Source: Hydractinia symbiolongicarpus
Lineage: Eukaryota > Cnidaria > Hydrozoa > Anthoathecata > Hydractiniidae
Length of the DNA stretch: 64,000 nt
Assembly: GCF_029227915.1 (NCBI RefSeq)
Contig: NC_079878.1
Span: 22,655,501-22,719,500, forward strand
Direction of reading: 5' to 3'
In this document: piece after piece, positions 46,376 to 58,468 of the stretch
Numbering within the stretch: position 1 is the stretch's first letter
How the letters are laid out: the number at the start of each line of letters is the position of its first letter
Notes under the pieces: model-generated
What the model was told of the DNA's origin: nothing
Database searches by the model: none
The model's input: only the letters and a program-made list of their open reading frames with translations
Position numbers and translations under genes: made by a program

Positions 46376-46629
46376 CATTATAAACGTTCTGGGGTACGAA
46401 AGACGGGGGGTAGGGGGTACAAAGCCTTTTTATTGCCATTTTTAGCTAACTTTTATTACAGCTGCTCGGTCCAAAACTTATTTTTTCTAGTAGACAAAAA
46501 AACTACTTTTTCGTAAAAAAATATTTCCTTACGCTGATTTTATATGATTTTTTTTCTATCGAAATTTTGAGAATCCCAATAATTCTCTTGGTACACTTCG
46601 TGTAGCAAACGTGCTCTACAATTTCTCTT

Positions 46630-47990
46630 TGCAATAAACGTAATCAAATAATGAAGATGATCAAGAAGGAAGTGAAAGCTCGCAGAAAAGAAAATAGACA
46701 AGATAGCAAACAGTATTCGAAACGATAATCAATCAATAGCAATGTTCAAAGCAATAAAATATCTAAGAAATCCTCACAACAAAAATAAAAACACTGAAAC
46801 ATGCTGAAAATCAGAAAGTGATTAACAAAAATGATCAATATAACACTTTTGGAATGACCAACATGAAATGGTAAATCAATTTGAAGGACCACCTAGACCT
46901 CTTAATAATCCAATAAGTAAAGAAGAAGTAGAAAAGCATGAAATAAGATGAACAATAATAAGGCACCTGGAGAAGATCATATACCTGCAGAATTATTAAA
47001 ACACAGCCTTGAAGCAGTAAAACAAAAAATTAGCGAAATATTCAACGAAATATTAACAACACATCAAGAATACATCAACATAGGAAAATCAAATCTGATA
47101 CCAATGCAGAAACAAGGTAAAGAAGAAGGCCCAGTAAAATGTAAAACCAATAAACTTGCTGAATACCATCAGAAAACTGTTCCCCCTTACAACCCTCAAC
47201 AGAATCCAGCCCAAAGTTGAGCAATACCTTTCACAATCACAAAAAGTGTAAAGCCTAACAGATCAACAGGAGACAGCATATGGGCCCACTATTATTATTA
47301 TTATTATTATTAACAATTTCTTTTACATTGACGTGTAAAAAAAAAAAAAATTCTAGCTTCTCGGGAAAAGTCGCTAATTAAAGTCAATGAAGAAGGCAAT
47401 TAATTTAGTTAATTTGACAGATTTCTAACAGCAAAAGCACAGCTCTGCCAAGATCTTGAAATAAATATACTTGTAATAGATATATCCCCCGCCTTCAATA
47501 CCATCAACAGAAATGAACTAATGAAAGAATTGAAAACCTTCCTTGATGAAGATGAATGTAGAATGAGCCAACTACTACTCCGCAATACAAGCATTAATGT
47601 GCAGTTTGCAGATAGTCCTCCAGAAGACATCAGCACAAACGTAGGAGCACCACAAGGAGATGCAATTAGTGGAACATTTTTAAATATAGCGTTTAAAAAA
47701 AGCCTTAGAACACTACAAAGGAAATATGAAATACTACTTCGAAATTCCCAAAGATGCAAAGAACTTTCCAGGAAACAAACGAATTACTTTACCAACTTCT
47801 ATAGATCAAGATATCAAAACCACTCTCAAAAATAACCCAACACTCCCTGTTAAGCAATATACAACAACTGATGACCTTCACACACTTAAACAGATTGCAC
47901 AAGGTAGAAAATGATGGAGTGATTTATCTCAAGTCATTTTCCTCGCCTAAGATAAATAAAACACTGTCTTTACAAATCGAAAAGGCATAG
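46630..47990 (+). mobile_element. Dead LINE, reverse-transcriptase region
   Basis: Broken plus-strand frames give NNNKAPGEDHIPAELLKHS (46948 on; the 'NNKAPGxDxIPxELLK' entry to non-LTR reverse transcriptases). Then come LVIDISPAFNTINRNELMKE (near 47470), RNTSINVQFAD, and NVGAPQGDAISGTFLNIAF (near 47640), which is the RT 'GxPQGDxxSP' box. The active-site YADD region is not recognisable. A TTA microsatellite (47290-47311) and an A run interrupt it. It differs from the LINE at 25.6 kb. Confidence 0.75.
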
Positions 47991-47999
47991 AAGAAGAAG

Positions 48000-48530
48000 A
48001 AAGAAGCAGCAGCATAATCTACCAACTTCTTGTTGTCGGGTCGTTTTAGGCGTTTTTGAATAAACTATACGCCGCATCGTCATGAAGTCGAAATTGGCGG
48101 ATGCCAAAACCAATTTGCAAAAATAATTCTGTTTTTTATAGATTATTCCATCTATCGAATTTCTTTTCTAGAAAACAAAATTAGGCAAATGCCTAGCCTG
48201 CCTTCTAATGACGTCACTAAATACAGGTGCTTAGCCTTGAAAACAAAGATGTATGCTTTTCAAAATGGTTGCTAAGTACTTTTCAAATGGTGACTAAAGG
48301 TAGGTTTTCATACGACTGCATTTTTGGAAAGCCACGAGCAGGCGCAGCAAAGTAAAATGATCGCTGACTTGATGAAATAAAAACATACTCTCTAGCTTAT
48401 TTCAAAAAAGTTGAACTCTTTCGACAAGAGAACAATTGCGCATTCTATTTTATTCAAAAAGAATATCAAGAAAAACAAAAATCTTTTCCGCCCTAACTTT
48501 TTTTTATAATAGTTCTCAAAATAAACATTA
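48000..48530. other. Non-coding stretch
   Basis: Nothing supported. Confidence 0.4.
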
Positions 48531-48534
48531 CCTA

Positions 48535-49460
48535 TTCAGAGAAAGTGGACGCAACCTGGATCTAAAGTCTTCTCGTCTCTCTACCAGGACATAGAAGAAA
48601 GCTCTGGGAGGTTGAGCAAGAGGCCTGTTAACATTAAGCTAAAATCTTGGTCAAAATATATTGACACAAGACAGCTAATTTCGAAGTCAGGCACTACAAG
48701 TAATTGCGTAGGCTATTACTATATTAGAGTTACACTCACGTTGAACTTGTAGAGGGAAGGTTCAGAGTGCACTTAGGACTTAGTTTATTTCGTTAAATCT
48801 GAATTACTATAATGTGCTAATTGTTGCTGACGTCAGCATAGTCATTTTTTACTATTTTGTGAATAATTTTAATAAGCGGGCGTAATAGAGAATGTGATTA
48901 GCAACTTTTCAACGCCGGGCTGGCCAACGTATGTCAAAAGTAGCCAGCCTGCTACAAAGCGTTGACTATTTTACACTCCTGTCCATATTTGAAAAATGAG
49001 AAAACACTGCCTTTGTGTAAAACTCAAAACGACTACTCTTGGGGAACATTAATAGATATTGAAAGAAAAAATATTCTGCGCGCACACACAAAAAAGGCGG
49101 GAGACTTTTTCCCGACTTTTTTATGAAGGAAAGTGTTCCGGGATCCCTGCAAAATTTCCGTTTCGCCTCTCATGTAAACAGCTTTTAGTATTTTGGTTAG
49201 TTTGGAGATTTTGTTTGAGAAAGGTTGCTGTTTCTCGTTGAGCAAAAAGGATGATTTTTTAAAGGTGGAAGTGTTGTATGCGAGACAGCAAAAGACTGGA
49301 AGAAAGGAATAAATACATGGAAAAAAGTAGCAGGATCAAAGTCTTTCTCCTGAAACTCGAGAATTAGACAATAATGTTTCGGGAGATTACTTTATTCCCA
49401 TAAAAAATGCTTCTTTTCGTGAGCAATTCATTAGAAGTTAGGTTATTTACATCTGGGAAA
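48535..49460 (+). repeat. Direct duplication, left copy
   Basis: Aligns to 53345-54010 in the same orientation: ATTCAGAGAAAGTGGACG, GTTAACATTAAGCTA, GACAGCTAATTTCGAAGTC, then TTTTATGAAGGAAAGTGT and GAGAAAGGTTGCTG. Its last 190 bases (49270-49460) occur a third time at 54375-54560. TGACGTCA at 48838 is absent from the other copies. Confidence 0.85.
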
Positions 49461-50279
49461 AAAGATAGCAGATATAGTGAAATAAAAACGCATGGAATAA
49501 TCAAAGCAACCAATTTTTTGCCTCGTGTAACCCTAACTCTAAATCAAAGGTTTACATCAGAGGGTTTAATAATGTCAAGTTTGTTAAACTATATGACAAA
49601 AACATAAAGTCTATATGTGTGGTTCTACTTTTAGCGCATGCACCACTATAAAGCAGCTCTTCTTTGTCTAATATCAATGCAGTTGTTGGCGCTTTCATTC
49701 CACATATGGTGGAGGTGGTTCGACATCGCTATTGTTTATGGAGATGGAGAAATATGATTGTGGTAGTTGCGTGTTGATACTTGTTTGGTCAGTAGCAGTA
49801 TTTAACATCTGAACTGTAGTTGCTAAAAAACGAAGTAGAGAGGAATTGATTAGATGGTGTTAGTTTGAATAAATTAACTTTTACTAATTGTTGGCATTTT
49901 AGTGTTTTCTGCGAAAGTAAATCCCCGAGTAAATACAAAATATTGATGCTGAATATTGAGCATGCGCAATTTTTTTTTAACCTATTGACTAGTTAGCCCA
50001 TGGAAGAATCAACGGAACCTTAGATATGAATAAATCCACGGATCACCCGTCCTTTATTTACCGCATTTCGCGGTACAATTTTGCGCAGGGAAAGAGAGAC
50101 GACAGCTATAATTATAAAGACTAGTCATTAACCCGTGGAAAAATCCACTGGGTCGCCCTTTCTTTATATATCGCATTATGTGTTTCCGTAAAAGATTTCC
50201 AAACAACAACAGACGGCGGCGATTATTGTAGAGATACAGAATGAGAAATAGAAATAGTATTCTTTAATCATAAATATAC

Positions 50280-50629
50280 TTAGCAAATACTTTTTTTTGA
50301 GCATCGACAGCAAACATTTGTCAGGCAACATAACACGCTTGTGATTACCGACGATACAAAGATAACTATACCGGCTACACCAACGGCGGTAAAAAAGCTA
50401 CCAATCGGAAGCATCAGCGCGATCATTGGTAATGCGTAAATTGCTGTTGCTATGGAGAATCCCATAAAAGTTGTATTCAAACAAGTTAAATGCATACGAA
50501 ATGACAGCACTAATCCAATGATGCCTGTAGCAATGGAGACTATTCCAAACGGTGACGTAATATATCCAAGAATAGTATTGCTAATAAAAGCAGTTTGTAC
50601 AAATACACCAGCCACAAATTGTAATCCCG
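50280..50629 (-). CDS. Four-transmembrane MS4A-like protein, exon 2
   Basis: On the minus strand an acceptor (CTTGTTTTTTTTAG) ends at 50630. The exon codes 116 residues and ends CCRCSKKSIC before TAA. Joined to exon 1 it gives 155 residues: a short N-terminal tail, TM1 (about VTIIQVCAGLQFVAGVFV), a short loop, TM2 (GIVSIATGIIGLVLSF), a polar turn RMHLTCLNTT, TM3 (MGFSIATAIYALPMIAL), TM4 (GVAGIVIFVSSVITSVL) and a Cys-rich end. Length, topology and the pattern GI.SI.TGI.G....R...CL resemble the MS4A/CD20-like tetraspan family of small membrane proteins, though I cannot prove membership. The exon is intact, unlike the copy at 41.5 kb. Confidence 0.75.
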
Positions 50630-50720
50630 CTAAAAAAAACAAGAAAGATTTACATGTATGTATATATATTTTTCGTCAGAATAATTTTTTTTGTACATGT
50701 TTGTTCGTGTTTACAATCAA

Positions 50721-50830
50721 ATAATGACTGGAGCAAGTAGAAGACATATTTTGTCTTATCATCTAGCCCCATCTAGTTGAGAGAGGTTAAAGGGAGAAGG
50801 TTGAAATTAACTTAAGGAAAAAATATTTAC
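50721..50830 (+). repeat. Dispersed repeat, copy 2
   Basis: Partner of 37846-37960. It lies in the intron of the four-TM gene and is not seen in the intron of the dead copy. Confidence 0.75.
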
Positions 50831-51378
50831 AATACCTCTAGAGTTGTGAAAAATTACAAAAATGCGATACTAGAAATATCACGATAATCTAAATCATAAA
50901 GTAACGAGAAACTTTTTGTGGTTTTCTTAAAATGCGTCAACAAGCAAATAGTTTTTTTGTCTTCATCTAAAATAATAATGGCCCACGACAAGATATTGAG
51001 CATCGAGTGGTCACTAGAAAGGTCTTTGGAATGTTAGTTTGTTCAATATCTTGTGTCATACCTGTGTTTTATTTCTAGAAACTGATTTGTGAAGGCCTTG
51101 GGTGCAATGCCATATGTAATTTTATACATAAATAACAAAATCTGGTTTATGTTCAATTTATAGATACTCAAGCCGTAAAAAGAAAATAATACTGTTTAAA
51201 TTTGCTCATGAGAAATATGTTCGTTCCATTTAAAGAAATGACATTGTCGTTATAGCAAAAACGTCTTTATGGTTCCAATCCTCGGTGTCAGTAAGTTTAA
51301 CTTCTAAGTAACTAGATTACAGATCCACGTCACTACACGCGGCTTTCTTTCTGATACTTCACAGGGTAACCATTTTAG

Positions 51379-51950
51379 TCTATGAAACACTGTTATCAAT
51401 GTAAGGTTGGTATTCTGAATATGTTAGATATACACCTGCGTTGGCTTGCTCTATTTGCCCAACATGGCATATATTGACTGTAGCTGTTGTTGTGGCGTTT
51501 GCTATACATGCATGTGTTGTGAGCTGAACTGATAGAGTTATGATTATTCGACCACGCTCCGCTAACGCAAACAATTGTCCGTTCAGGTAAAGGAAATTAG
51601 ATAAACTTTATTTCTTAGTTTTGCTAAACGGTTTCTGCTTTTTATTCGCATATTAGCTACTACGCCCAGGTAATCAGTAGGTTGCCCAGGAGTACAGGGA
51701 GAGACAAGCAGCTGTTTTATTGTTGAAGTACACCTCTTGAAACTTAAAACCACATGTTCTTTCAGAAGTGCAATTGAAAACATTCAGAAATTTCGACTAA
51801 ATAGTCGCAGGGTGTTGTTGAATGATGTCATATTTTAGATTTTAAATACCTTGAATTTCTATATCTGGTCTTTAAAATAGACATGAATAGACATAAATGC
51901 AAGATAGTGACATTAAGAAGCTTCTGTTATTAAATTACATTATTAAAAAG
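51379..51950. mobile_element. 572-bp intron insertion with 8-bp target duplication
   Basis: The dead copy of the locus lacks this segment. In the live copy CATTTTAG stands on both sides (51371-51378 and 51951-51958), as expected of an insertion that duplicates eight bases, the size made by hAT-type transposases. I see no clear terminal inverted repeat. It contains a 64-codon minus-strand frame (51380-51574) without exon signals. Confidence 0.55.
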
Positions 51951-52082
51951 CATTTTAGCTTGTCTGGACATTTCAAGTTAAGGATACATCACAAATAAAA
52001 ACTAAATAAGAATATGATAAAGTCGGCTAAATTTTAGAAAAAGTTTAGGAGCTATTAGGACTGATAAAATTGAATGACTTAC

Positions 52083-52200
52083 CGCATACTTGAATAATGG
52101 TCACATGACTTCGCAAAATGACGGATTTTGTTATTGTGCGTCGAATATATGTTTGCGCACCATCTTCAAGCACCTTCTCCTTCGGTGTGATTGGTTGCAT
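52083..52200 (-). CDS. Four-transmembrane MS4A-like protein, exon 1
   Basis: Starts at ATG (52200) with MQPITPKEKVLEDGAQTYIR, a polar cytoplasmic-type tail. It runs 39 codons plus one base to a donor GTAAGT (from 52082). The split codon G|CG joins exon 2 in frame across a 1453-base intron. The dead copy at 42303-42419 has the same ATG and donor position, which supports this start and splice site. Confidence 0.75.
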
Positions 52201-52870
52201 GTTTATCAAGGTTGGTAGCTTTCGATGGGACGAACAAGCAAAACTATCGTTAAGTGGTTTTTCTGAAATAATGTATAACTTTGAATTCGCAGAAAGTTTT
52301 GGTGTAAGTATGTATTTGTTGTGTGCTAAAACATTTTTTATATCAAACTATGCATCACCTTCAACGTTATTGAGGTTATGATAACTGAATAATTACCGTG
52401 GAATGACTTTCTATTTATAGAAAGTCGTACGATGACGTAACAAAAGGGAAAACCCGATGCGTTGAATTTGATTAAAACATAACAAAGGGGAAAACCCGAT
52501 GTGTTGAATTTAATTAAAACAAAGTATTTTTATAATGCATGGCTTTTGTTTATTTCTTCGACTACTTTATAGTAAAACAAAAAACTTTTAAAGTGTGTTT
52601 TTTTTTCAAATCAATGAGTTTAAAAAGCTTTAGAGGAAAATTTAACTTCGCCCATTAAGCAGGGAACAATATTTAAACTGCTTTCAAACAAGTCACTCTT
52701 AAAAAGATGCAAAAATAATCACTTTTTAGTTTATTCAAATTACCTGCTTTTTGACAAAGACAAGTTTTTTTTAAAAAGTGGTATGTTCAAAATAATTTTA
52801 ATTTTACGAGAAGCAGTTTTTACTTTAACAGAACTAGAAATAACTATAAAAACAAAAATCTAAAAAACTA

Positions 52871-53344
52871 AATGTTATAGCCAGCCACCCAGTCGATAAT
52901 TTTTGTAAATATTATAAACGGGGGTGTTAATAAATGGAACGAGGTGCATTTTTGTAGAAATCCATAAAATGGGGGGGGGGGTCATTAGCGGGGGAGGAGG
53001 GGAAAGGGGGTATTTTGGTTAGATTTGTTTTTCTTACGCTAATTTCGAACAATTATCTCAAGTGGAAAATGTGTTCGAAATGGCTTGAAAATGATACCCT
53101 TGCATGTTTGTGATCATAATTATAAATGTTGAAAAATAATAGCAGCACTGTGTCCTCACGTGGTACATGTGATGATAAATCTATATCTTTAGATGGAATA
53201 TAGGGAAAAAATACCTGCTGAAAGTAATATTTTCTTTCAAAATCCTTAAACTGGAGGGGTTGCTAATAAATGGAAATGGGTGGTGATATTTTCAAAAATT
53301 GCAAACGCCCTCCCCCCCCCCCCCCCCCTTACAATTACCTGCCG
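52871..53344. other. G/C-homopolymer region between duplications
   Basis: G11 at 52971-52981 and C17 at 53312-53328 stand at the ends of similar phrases (GTTAATAAATGG... and GCTAATAAATGG...). No gene. Confidence 0.5.
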
Positions 53345-54010
53345 AAGAGTATTCAGAGAAAGTGGACGAAACCTGGATTCAAATTTATACACCGGGAGAT
53401 AGAAGAAAGCCCGGGGATCAAGGTTGAATTTTATGGTGTTAGGTTGAGCGTAAGGGCTTGTTAACATTAAGCTACAATCTTGGTCAAAATATGTTGAGAC
53501 ACGACAGCTAATTTCGAAGTCCGCCACCACAAGTATTTGTGTAGGTTATTACTATATTAGAGTCACACATTTTAAATTCTTATATATTCAGAGCGGCCTC
53601 TGACTTAGGTTATTTGGTTAAGTCCGAATTTATAAAAGGTGGTAATTATTGCTGAGCTTTTCGCACCTTTTTTTTATGAAGGAAAGTGTGCCGGGATCCC
53701 TGAAAACGTCCCGCTTCGCTTCTCATGTAAACAGCTTAATATTTTGGTTAGTTTCGAGATTTTGTTTGAGAAAGGTTGTTGCTTCTCGCCAAGCAAAAAG
53801 GATTTTTTTGAACGTGGTGTTGTTGTATGACAAGACAGAAAGAGACTACAAGAAAGAATCACAAAATAAATGCATGGAATCAAGTGACAGGATCAAAGTT
53901 CTTCCTCCTGAATCTCGAGAATTAAGATTATGTTTCCTGAGATTTCCTTTTTCCATAGAAATACTTCTTTTCGTGAGCAATTCATTAGAGGTTAGGTTAT
54001 TTACATTTAG
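53345..54010 (+). repeat. Direct duplication, right copy
   Basis: Partner of 48535-49460, with an internal deletion relative to it. The last 180 bases recur at 54375-54605. Confidence 0.85.
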
Positions 54011-54374
54011 AAAAAAAGAGACATCGTGCCTGGCACTGACTTGTTGTCACTTCTCAATTTGCGTAAAAAAAGCTCGTTTAAAATGTAGACAGCACCCATT
54101 GCGGACTTAGTTAGTTGGATAGTTAGGAGTTGGAATGCAATATTATCCTCGCAAGCGAGATAGTAATAATAAACCCGAAAGGAAAAAATTATTTCTAACA
54201 ATGCGCAGAAAAAAAATGCTTCTTAAACAAAGTTTTGCCCTATTAATATACCTTCAAGAATGCAACCTCGTTCTCAGCATCTCACCGTAACGGTGGCATT
54301 CTGATAAAGGACAAAACAATAGGCGCTTAAAATGAGGTTGCTAAGATAGCAGGTATAGCAAAAATATAAAGATA

Positions 54375-54605
54375 AACAGCAAAAGAGACAGCAAAAGACT
54401 GGAAGAAAAGAATAAATCCATGGAATCAAGTGGCAGGATCAAAGTCTTTCTCCTGAAACTCGAGAATTAGGCGATAATGTTTCGGGAGATTACTTTTTTT
54501 CCATAAAAAATGCTTCTTTTCGTGAGCAATTCATTAGAGGTTAGGTTATTTACATCTGAAAAAATGAACATCGTGCCTGGCACTGATTTTTTGTTGTCAT
54601 TTCTC
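54375..54605 (+). repeat. Third copy of the 200-bp repeat tail
   Basis: Shares GACAGCAAAAGACTGGAAGA, TCAAAGTCTTTCTCCTGAAA and CTTTTCGTGAGCAATTCATT with 49270-49460. It shares CATCGTGCCTGGCACTGA with 54023-54040. Confidence 0.85.
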
Positions 54606-56230
54606 ATGGTTATTTCAAGGGGCTTGTAGTCGGGGTAAGGGGGTTTACGGTACCTTCTATAATTCGTCAGTGCTACCTCTTTCCTATATTTTCAATATTG
54701 ATATAGTAAGATAGTGGCTTCATGACTTGTAAGCTTCGTATCTTTACAGCTTCGCGGCTGCAAGTACATATAATTATGTACAACGAGGGTGCCGACTCAC
54801 CGAAAACATAAGATATGAATAGCCTATTTAAGCTTTTCGATAAGGTTGTCTTCTGTTACCACCTGGAAATCCCGTTAGATACTGTCTGGGCAACCTCGTT
54901 CGCAGGGCATTTTGCTATTGGTTGATCCGAAATAACGACTCGGCGACCATAAGATCATGGGGATGGAGTTGACTGTCCCGGACTATTCCCACAATGCATG
55001 ATTCGATTGGATTAATACCAAATCGCTAATGAACTTTTATGTCAAACCTTTAAATATAAATATAAAAAAATACTGATTTTTGGTATAATCCCCATGATCT
55101 TCAGAGCTAGCAGTTCTTACAAAATCATTCGTGATAGTTTTTAGCAAGCCAAATAGCTTGATGGAAAATAATATTTTTTGTTGATTCTGTCATTGTTAGA
55201 GATACTTTGAGCAAATTTGAATTTGAAAGAGAGCCCATCGAGGATTCTGCTAAATTACGTGCCTGCGTGCCTATATGCCTTAATTTTTTACCATATGTCC
55301 AGAAATGCAGAAGAAATACAGTGATAGAAACTAGAAAAAACGTAAAAAAAGCAGACAGACAGACAAGCATTTTTCGACAGACCTCTATCTTCATAATAAT
55401 TTTAAAAAATAACGACAAGCACGCAATGACGTCATCGCAAAAATAAGAACAGATTGATTGGTATTTGATTTAAAAAACCTAAATTTAGATTTAGAATGCA
55501 AAATCATAAACTGGCCTCATACGATATCTCTCATTTGAGTAAGGTGGAAATTATCTTGAAATTTTGCTTGCATCCTAAACGTATAAACTGGAATCCTTCA
55601 TTGATGTAAAATGTCTTTTTTCGGATTTCATTCGATGAATTTTTTTCTAACAAAATTTTGTTCTCTGTCAGTCGAGTTAAACTGATTAAACAGCATATTC
55701 TAACTTGATCAGCATGACAAGCGGAGTAGTCTAGCATCTGTTTAGCTATTTTATGCTTGCCCTTCATGTTCTTCTAGCATGTTCCAGGTTGTTCTTAGGT
55801 TGTTTCAGCCTGTCTTAGGTTGTTACTATTTTTAGTATGCACAAACTAGCCTTTGGTTAATCTTCTGGCGATTAAAGGCCAAAATTTAAGAATGCTTAAT
55901 TGGAAAATTTATTTATTTTGTTGTAAACTCCTCGTTATTGCTAAAAATTCCAATTCTAAATCGATGAAACATTACGCGTTTTTATTGTTGTTGACATTTC
56001 AATGGTAACTTCACACTCCACACTCTGAAAGTTTTGAACAAAAAATTATCGCCACCTACGCCTATCATCAAAATTAATTCTCGAAAGAAATTTGCCGCGC
56101 AATTTTAAGAGGCGTCTTTTGCAAAAGTTATTCTTTTAAAGTATTTATACTTTATCAATCCATCCTTTTTATCATAATTGTTTGCATAAATAATAACATG
56201 AAAAGATTATGATCATGAAGTTGTTCACAA
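54606..56230. other. Non-coding stretch
   Basis: No exon supported. One TGACGTCA lies near 55428. CAACCTCGTTC occurs at 54264 and 54890, possibly the termini of a short repeat. Confidence 0.4.
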
Positions 56231-56348
56231 TCTATATTATAATGCCCGTATACGTCTGTCCGTCCGTCCGTCCGTCTGTCTGTCACGCAAAATGGTAGCT
56301 TAGCTGCAACGGGCGAACCCGTGGATTTTTCCACGGGCTAACGACTAG
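56231..56348 (+). mobile_element. Minimal Helitron-like element, 118 bp
   Basis: Starts TCTATATTATAATGCCCGTA after A and ends CGGGCTAACGACTAG before T. The last 30 bases contain a perfect hairpin (CCCGTGGA, TTTT, TCCACGGG) about 8 bases before the CTAG. Those are the marks of Helitrons: a 5' TC, a 3' hairpin then CTRR, and insertion between A and T without target duplication. The interior has a TCCG/TCTG simple repeat. It is the clearest of about eight copies in the window. Confidence 0.65.
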
Positions 56349-57110
56349 TTTACTAAAATTATTCTGTTCATATAATATAATAAATTTAATATCGACATGA
56401 ACTAGAAAAAAATATTACAAGATATCTTTTTTCTTCATCTTCCTGATAAATGTAAATGATTATAATTTTTTCGACAGAATAAATAAAATGCATGGTTTTC
56501 AAAAAAAGTGTCTGAAAATAGATATACAAATTATTCAAACTACATCAAACGCATTATGTAGAAATATAGAGGTACAAGGTTTTTAAATTGAAGCAAAAAT
56601 TGGCTAAAGCAAATGTTAAAATATTTTGAATCTCGGTGTGCACCCATAGATAATATCTCTATGGGTACCTTAAATCCAGGGGTTTGTCTTATATATTTAC
56701 CCTTGTTTATATTACCAAACTTAGGTGGTACCAAGGCACGTAAAAAACTAAAACACGTAGACACGAAGGTACGAGAAGCACGTGGGCACACACGTAATTT
56801 AGCAAACTTCTCGTTGATTCTGAGGAAAAGGGGGAATTATTTTTAATACCTATTAAAAAAATTTCAAACAAAATTGAACCTTTCATGTCAGGCTATTTTT
56901 ACTTTGAAGAAATCAACTGCTTTACCGTCACTAAAGTCTTCCAAGGAGAAAACTTTAAATAGTGGTGTTGTCTATAAAATTACAATAATCACCTTCAGTT
57001 GATTAGCAATGTCTTTGCGCAATAAAAGAGAAGAAAACCAAACTGTCTAGATAAACTTCTTCGTTGTATTTCTTGAACAAACTGGCAAAGCTTAAAAAAA
57101 TGCAACTAAG
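56349..57110. other. Non-coding stretch
   Basis: Nothing supported. An imperfect inverted sequence, CACCCATAGATAATATCTCT then ATGGGTACC, lies near 56641-56669. Confidence 0.4.
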
Positions 57111-57580
57111 AAAAACTTTTGTTCGAATTATAGAGAGATTCGAATTAATAGAAAGACTCTGTAATTCGAACTTTAGCTTCAGAGAGTGAAAATTCGAATT
57201 ACAGAGAAAAATTACGTTAACTTTAAAATCAAGAAAACATAATTCAAGTTTCATTCAATCTTTATTCTCATAGTTTACACAAAAAGAAACTTTATTTGAA
57301 AAACTGTTGAATATTTGATTGCTTTAAATTGGAGAGACGATCTCGTTCGATAATACGAGTTGCATCACCAAGTGCTTTTCTCAGGTCGACACCAAACGAC
57401 ACTCTAAAATTCGAATTAGGGAGAGAGCCATGCTACAAGGACTGAAAACCTGTTTGAATTATAGAAATGTAGAAATTTTTTTCTAAGAGTTTCTTAAGGA
57501 AAATTGACGGTGACTGAGCACTCGTTCGAATTATAGAAATATTCGAAATATAGACATTCGAATTAGAGGGAGTCAACTGT
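57111..57580 (-). mobile_element. Tigger-like MITE, one end preserved
   Basis: The right end (AATTAGAGGGAGTCAACTG, then TA) is a good pogo/Tigger-type terminus. ATTCGAA subterminal repeats recur throughout (57121, 57139, 57163, 57191, 57410, 57526, 57557). The left CAGT terminus is missing or altered. No transposase frame. Confidence 0.6.
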
Positions 57581-58200
57581 AAAATGTGTAATTCTGTGCT
57601 GTGAACTAAAGCTGAATTTCCCATCAAGCATAAAAAGGCGGAACAAAAAAATACTTTGTCTATCTGTTAATTCTTTTGTTTATATATATTTTTTTTCGGT
57701 CCTGTCAGTATGAATCAAACGGAAAATTTTATCTTTTTTTCGACTTAAAGTTATTATTTTGATATTCAAAAATGAAAACTAAAATAATAGCAGTTTTCTT
57801 TTTATTTAACTGCAGGAAGTGCTTCTTTGTTAGCGCTATGGTAATGTAATTTTGCGTCGAGAACAATGGACATGCGCACGCAAACAGACAGGAACAATAT
57901 ATAAACAAGAGATTGCATCGATCGAAAAAAAATAAAAAAACAACTCGCAATGAAATAACATAACCTCTTTTAAAAAGAAAAATGATAGTTAAGAAAAACT
58001 AAATCAGTTCCTCAATTTTCTGCAAAAGTAAAAGAATTTGAAAAATATACGCCATATTGCACTCGGCAACGCGCGACTTTTTTCACGAGTTAACGGCTAG
58101 TTAAAAAGTCGTTGACCAGCAAGTAAGGTAAAAGTAAAATAAAACCAGGACCCGCCCCTATTTGTTGACTTAAGTGTAGTTATTCTTCACGATTAGAAAC
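57581..58200. other. Non-coding stretch with a Helitron-like end
   Basis: TCACGAGTTAACGGCTAG, followed by T, at 58083-58100 resembles the Helitron-like 3' end. No exon otherwise. Confidence 0.4.
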
Positions 58201-58205
58201 GAAGC

Positions 58206-58355
58206 TTAACTCTCGCCCATGTAAATACCATATTCCTCTTCATCCGTAACAACAAAGAATGTCTTGACCACCTTCTTCTTCTCATAGTACGGATACAGAG
58301 AAGCTGCTGGAGTTGTACCACCACAAGCTTTCACTTCATCGCATAAACGTAATAC
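58206..58355 (-). pseudogene. vWA-domain gene, last exon
   Basis: Acceptor TGTTTTGTAG precedes 58355. The exon codes VLRLCDEVKACGGTTPAASL, YPYYEKKK, VVKTFFVVTDEEEYG, then IYMGES and TAA. GGTT carries the conserved MIDAS threonine and VVTDE the fourth strand with the conserved TD of von Willebrand A domains. The protein stops soon after that strand, earlier than a full domain. It joins the previous exon in phase 0. Confidence 0.7.
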
Positions 58356-58468
58356 CTACAAAACATTTGAAAAATTGAAGTTTTGGATGACAAGAAAAGT
58401 CGTAAATAAGTAACGGAAAGTTTAAATGTCTTTGGGGATTTAATCCTAACGGCTGGCAAGTAACAAAC

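Larger units (their letters stand above)
49603..52870 (+). repeat. Direct duplication with four-TM locus, right copy
   Basis: Partner of 40738-42950. It holds the intact gene on the minus strand and is about 1 kb longer, mainly through the intron insertion at 51379-51950 and the dispersed repeat at 50722. Confidence 0.9.

Noticed and set aside
51380-51574. A 64-codon minus-strand frame in the four-TM intron as an extra exon
   Set aside because: It lies wholly inside the 572-bp insertion absent from the sister locus, has no good acceptor, and would break the phase between exons 1 and 2.
52118-52381. Plus-strand 87-codon frame over four-TM exon 1
   Set aside because: It is the antisense of the minus-strand exon 1 and its promoter region; the matching stretch at 42.4 kb is not open.
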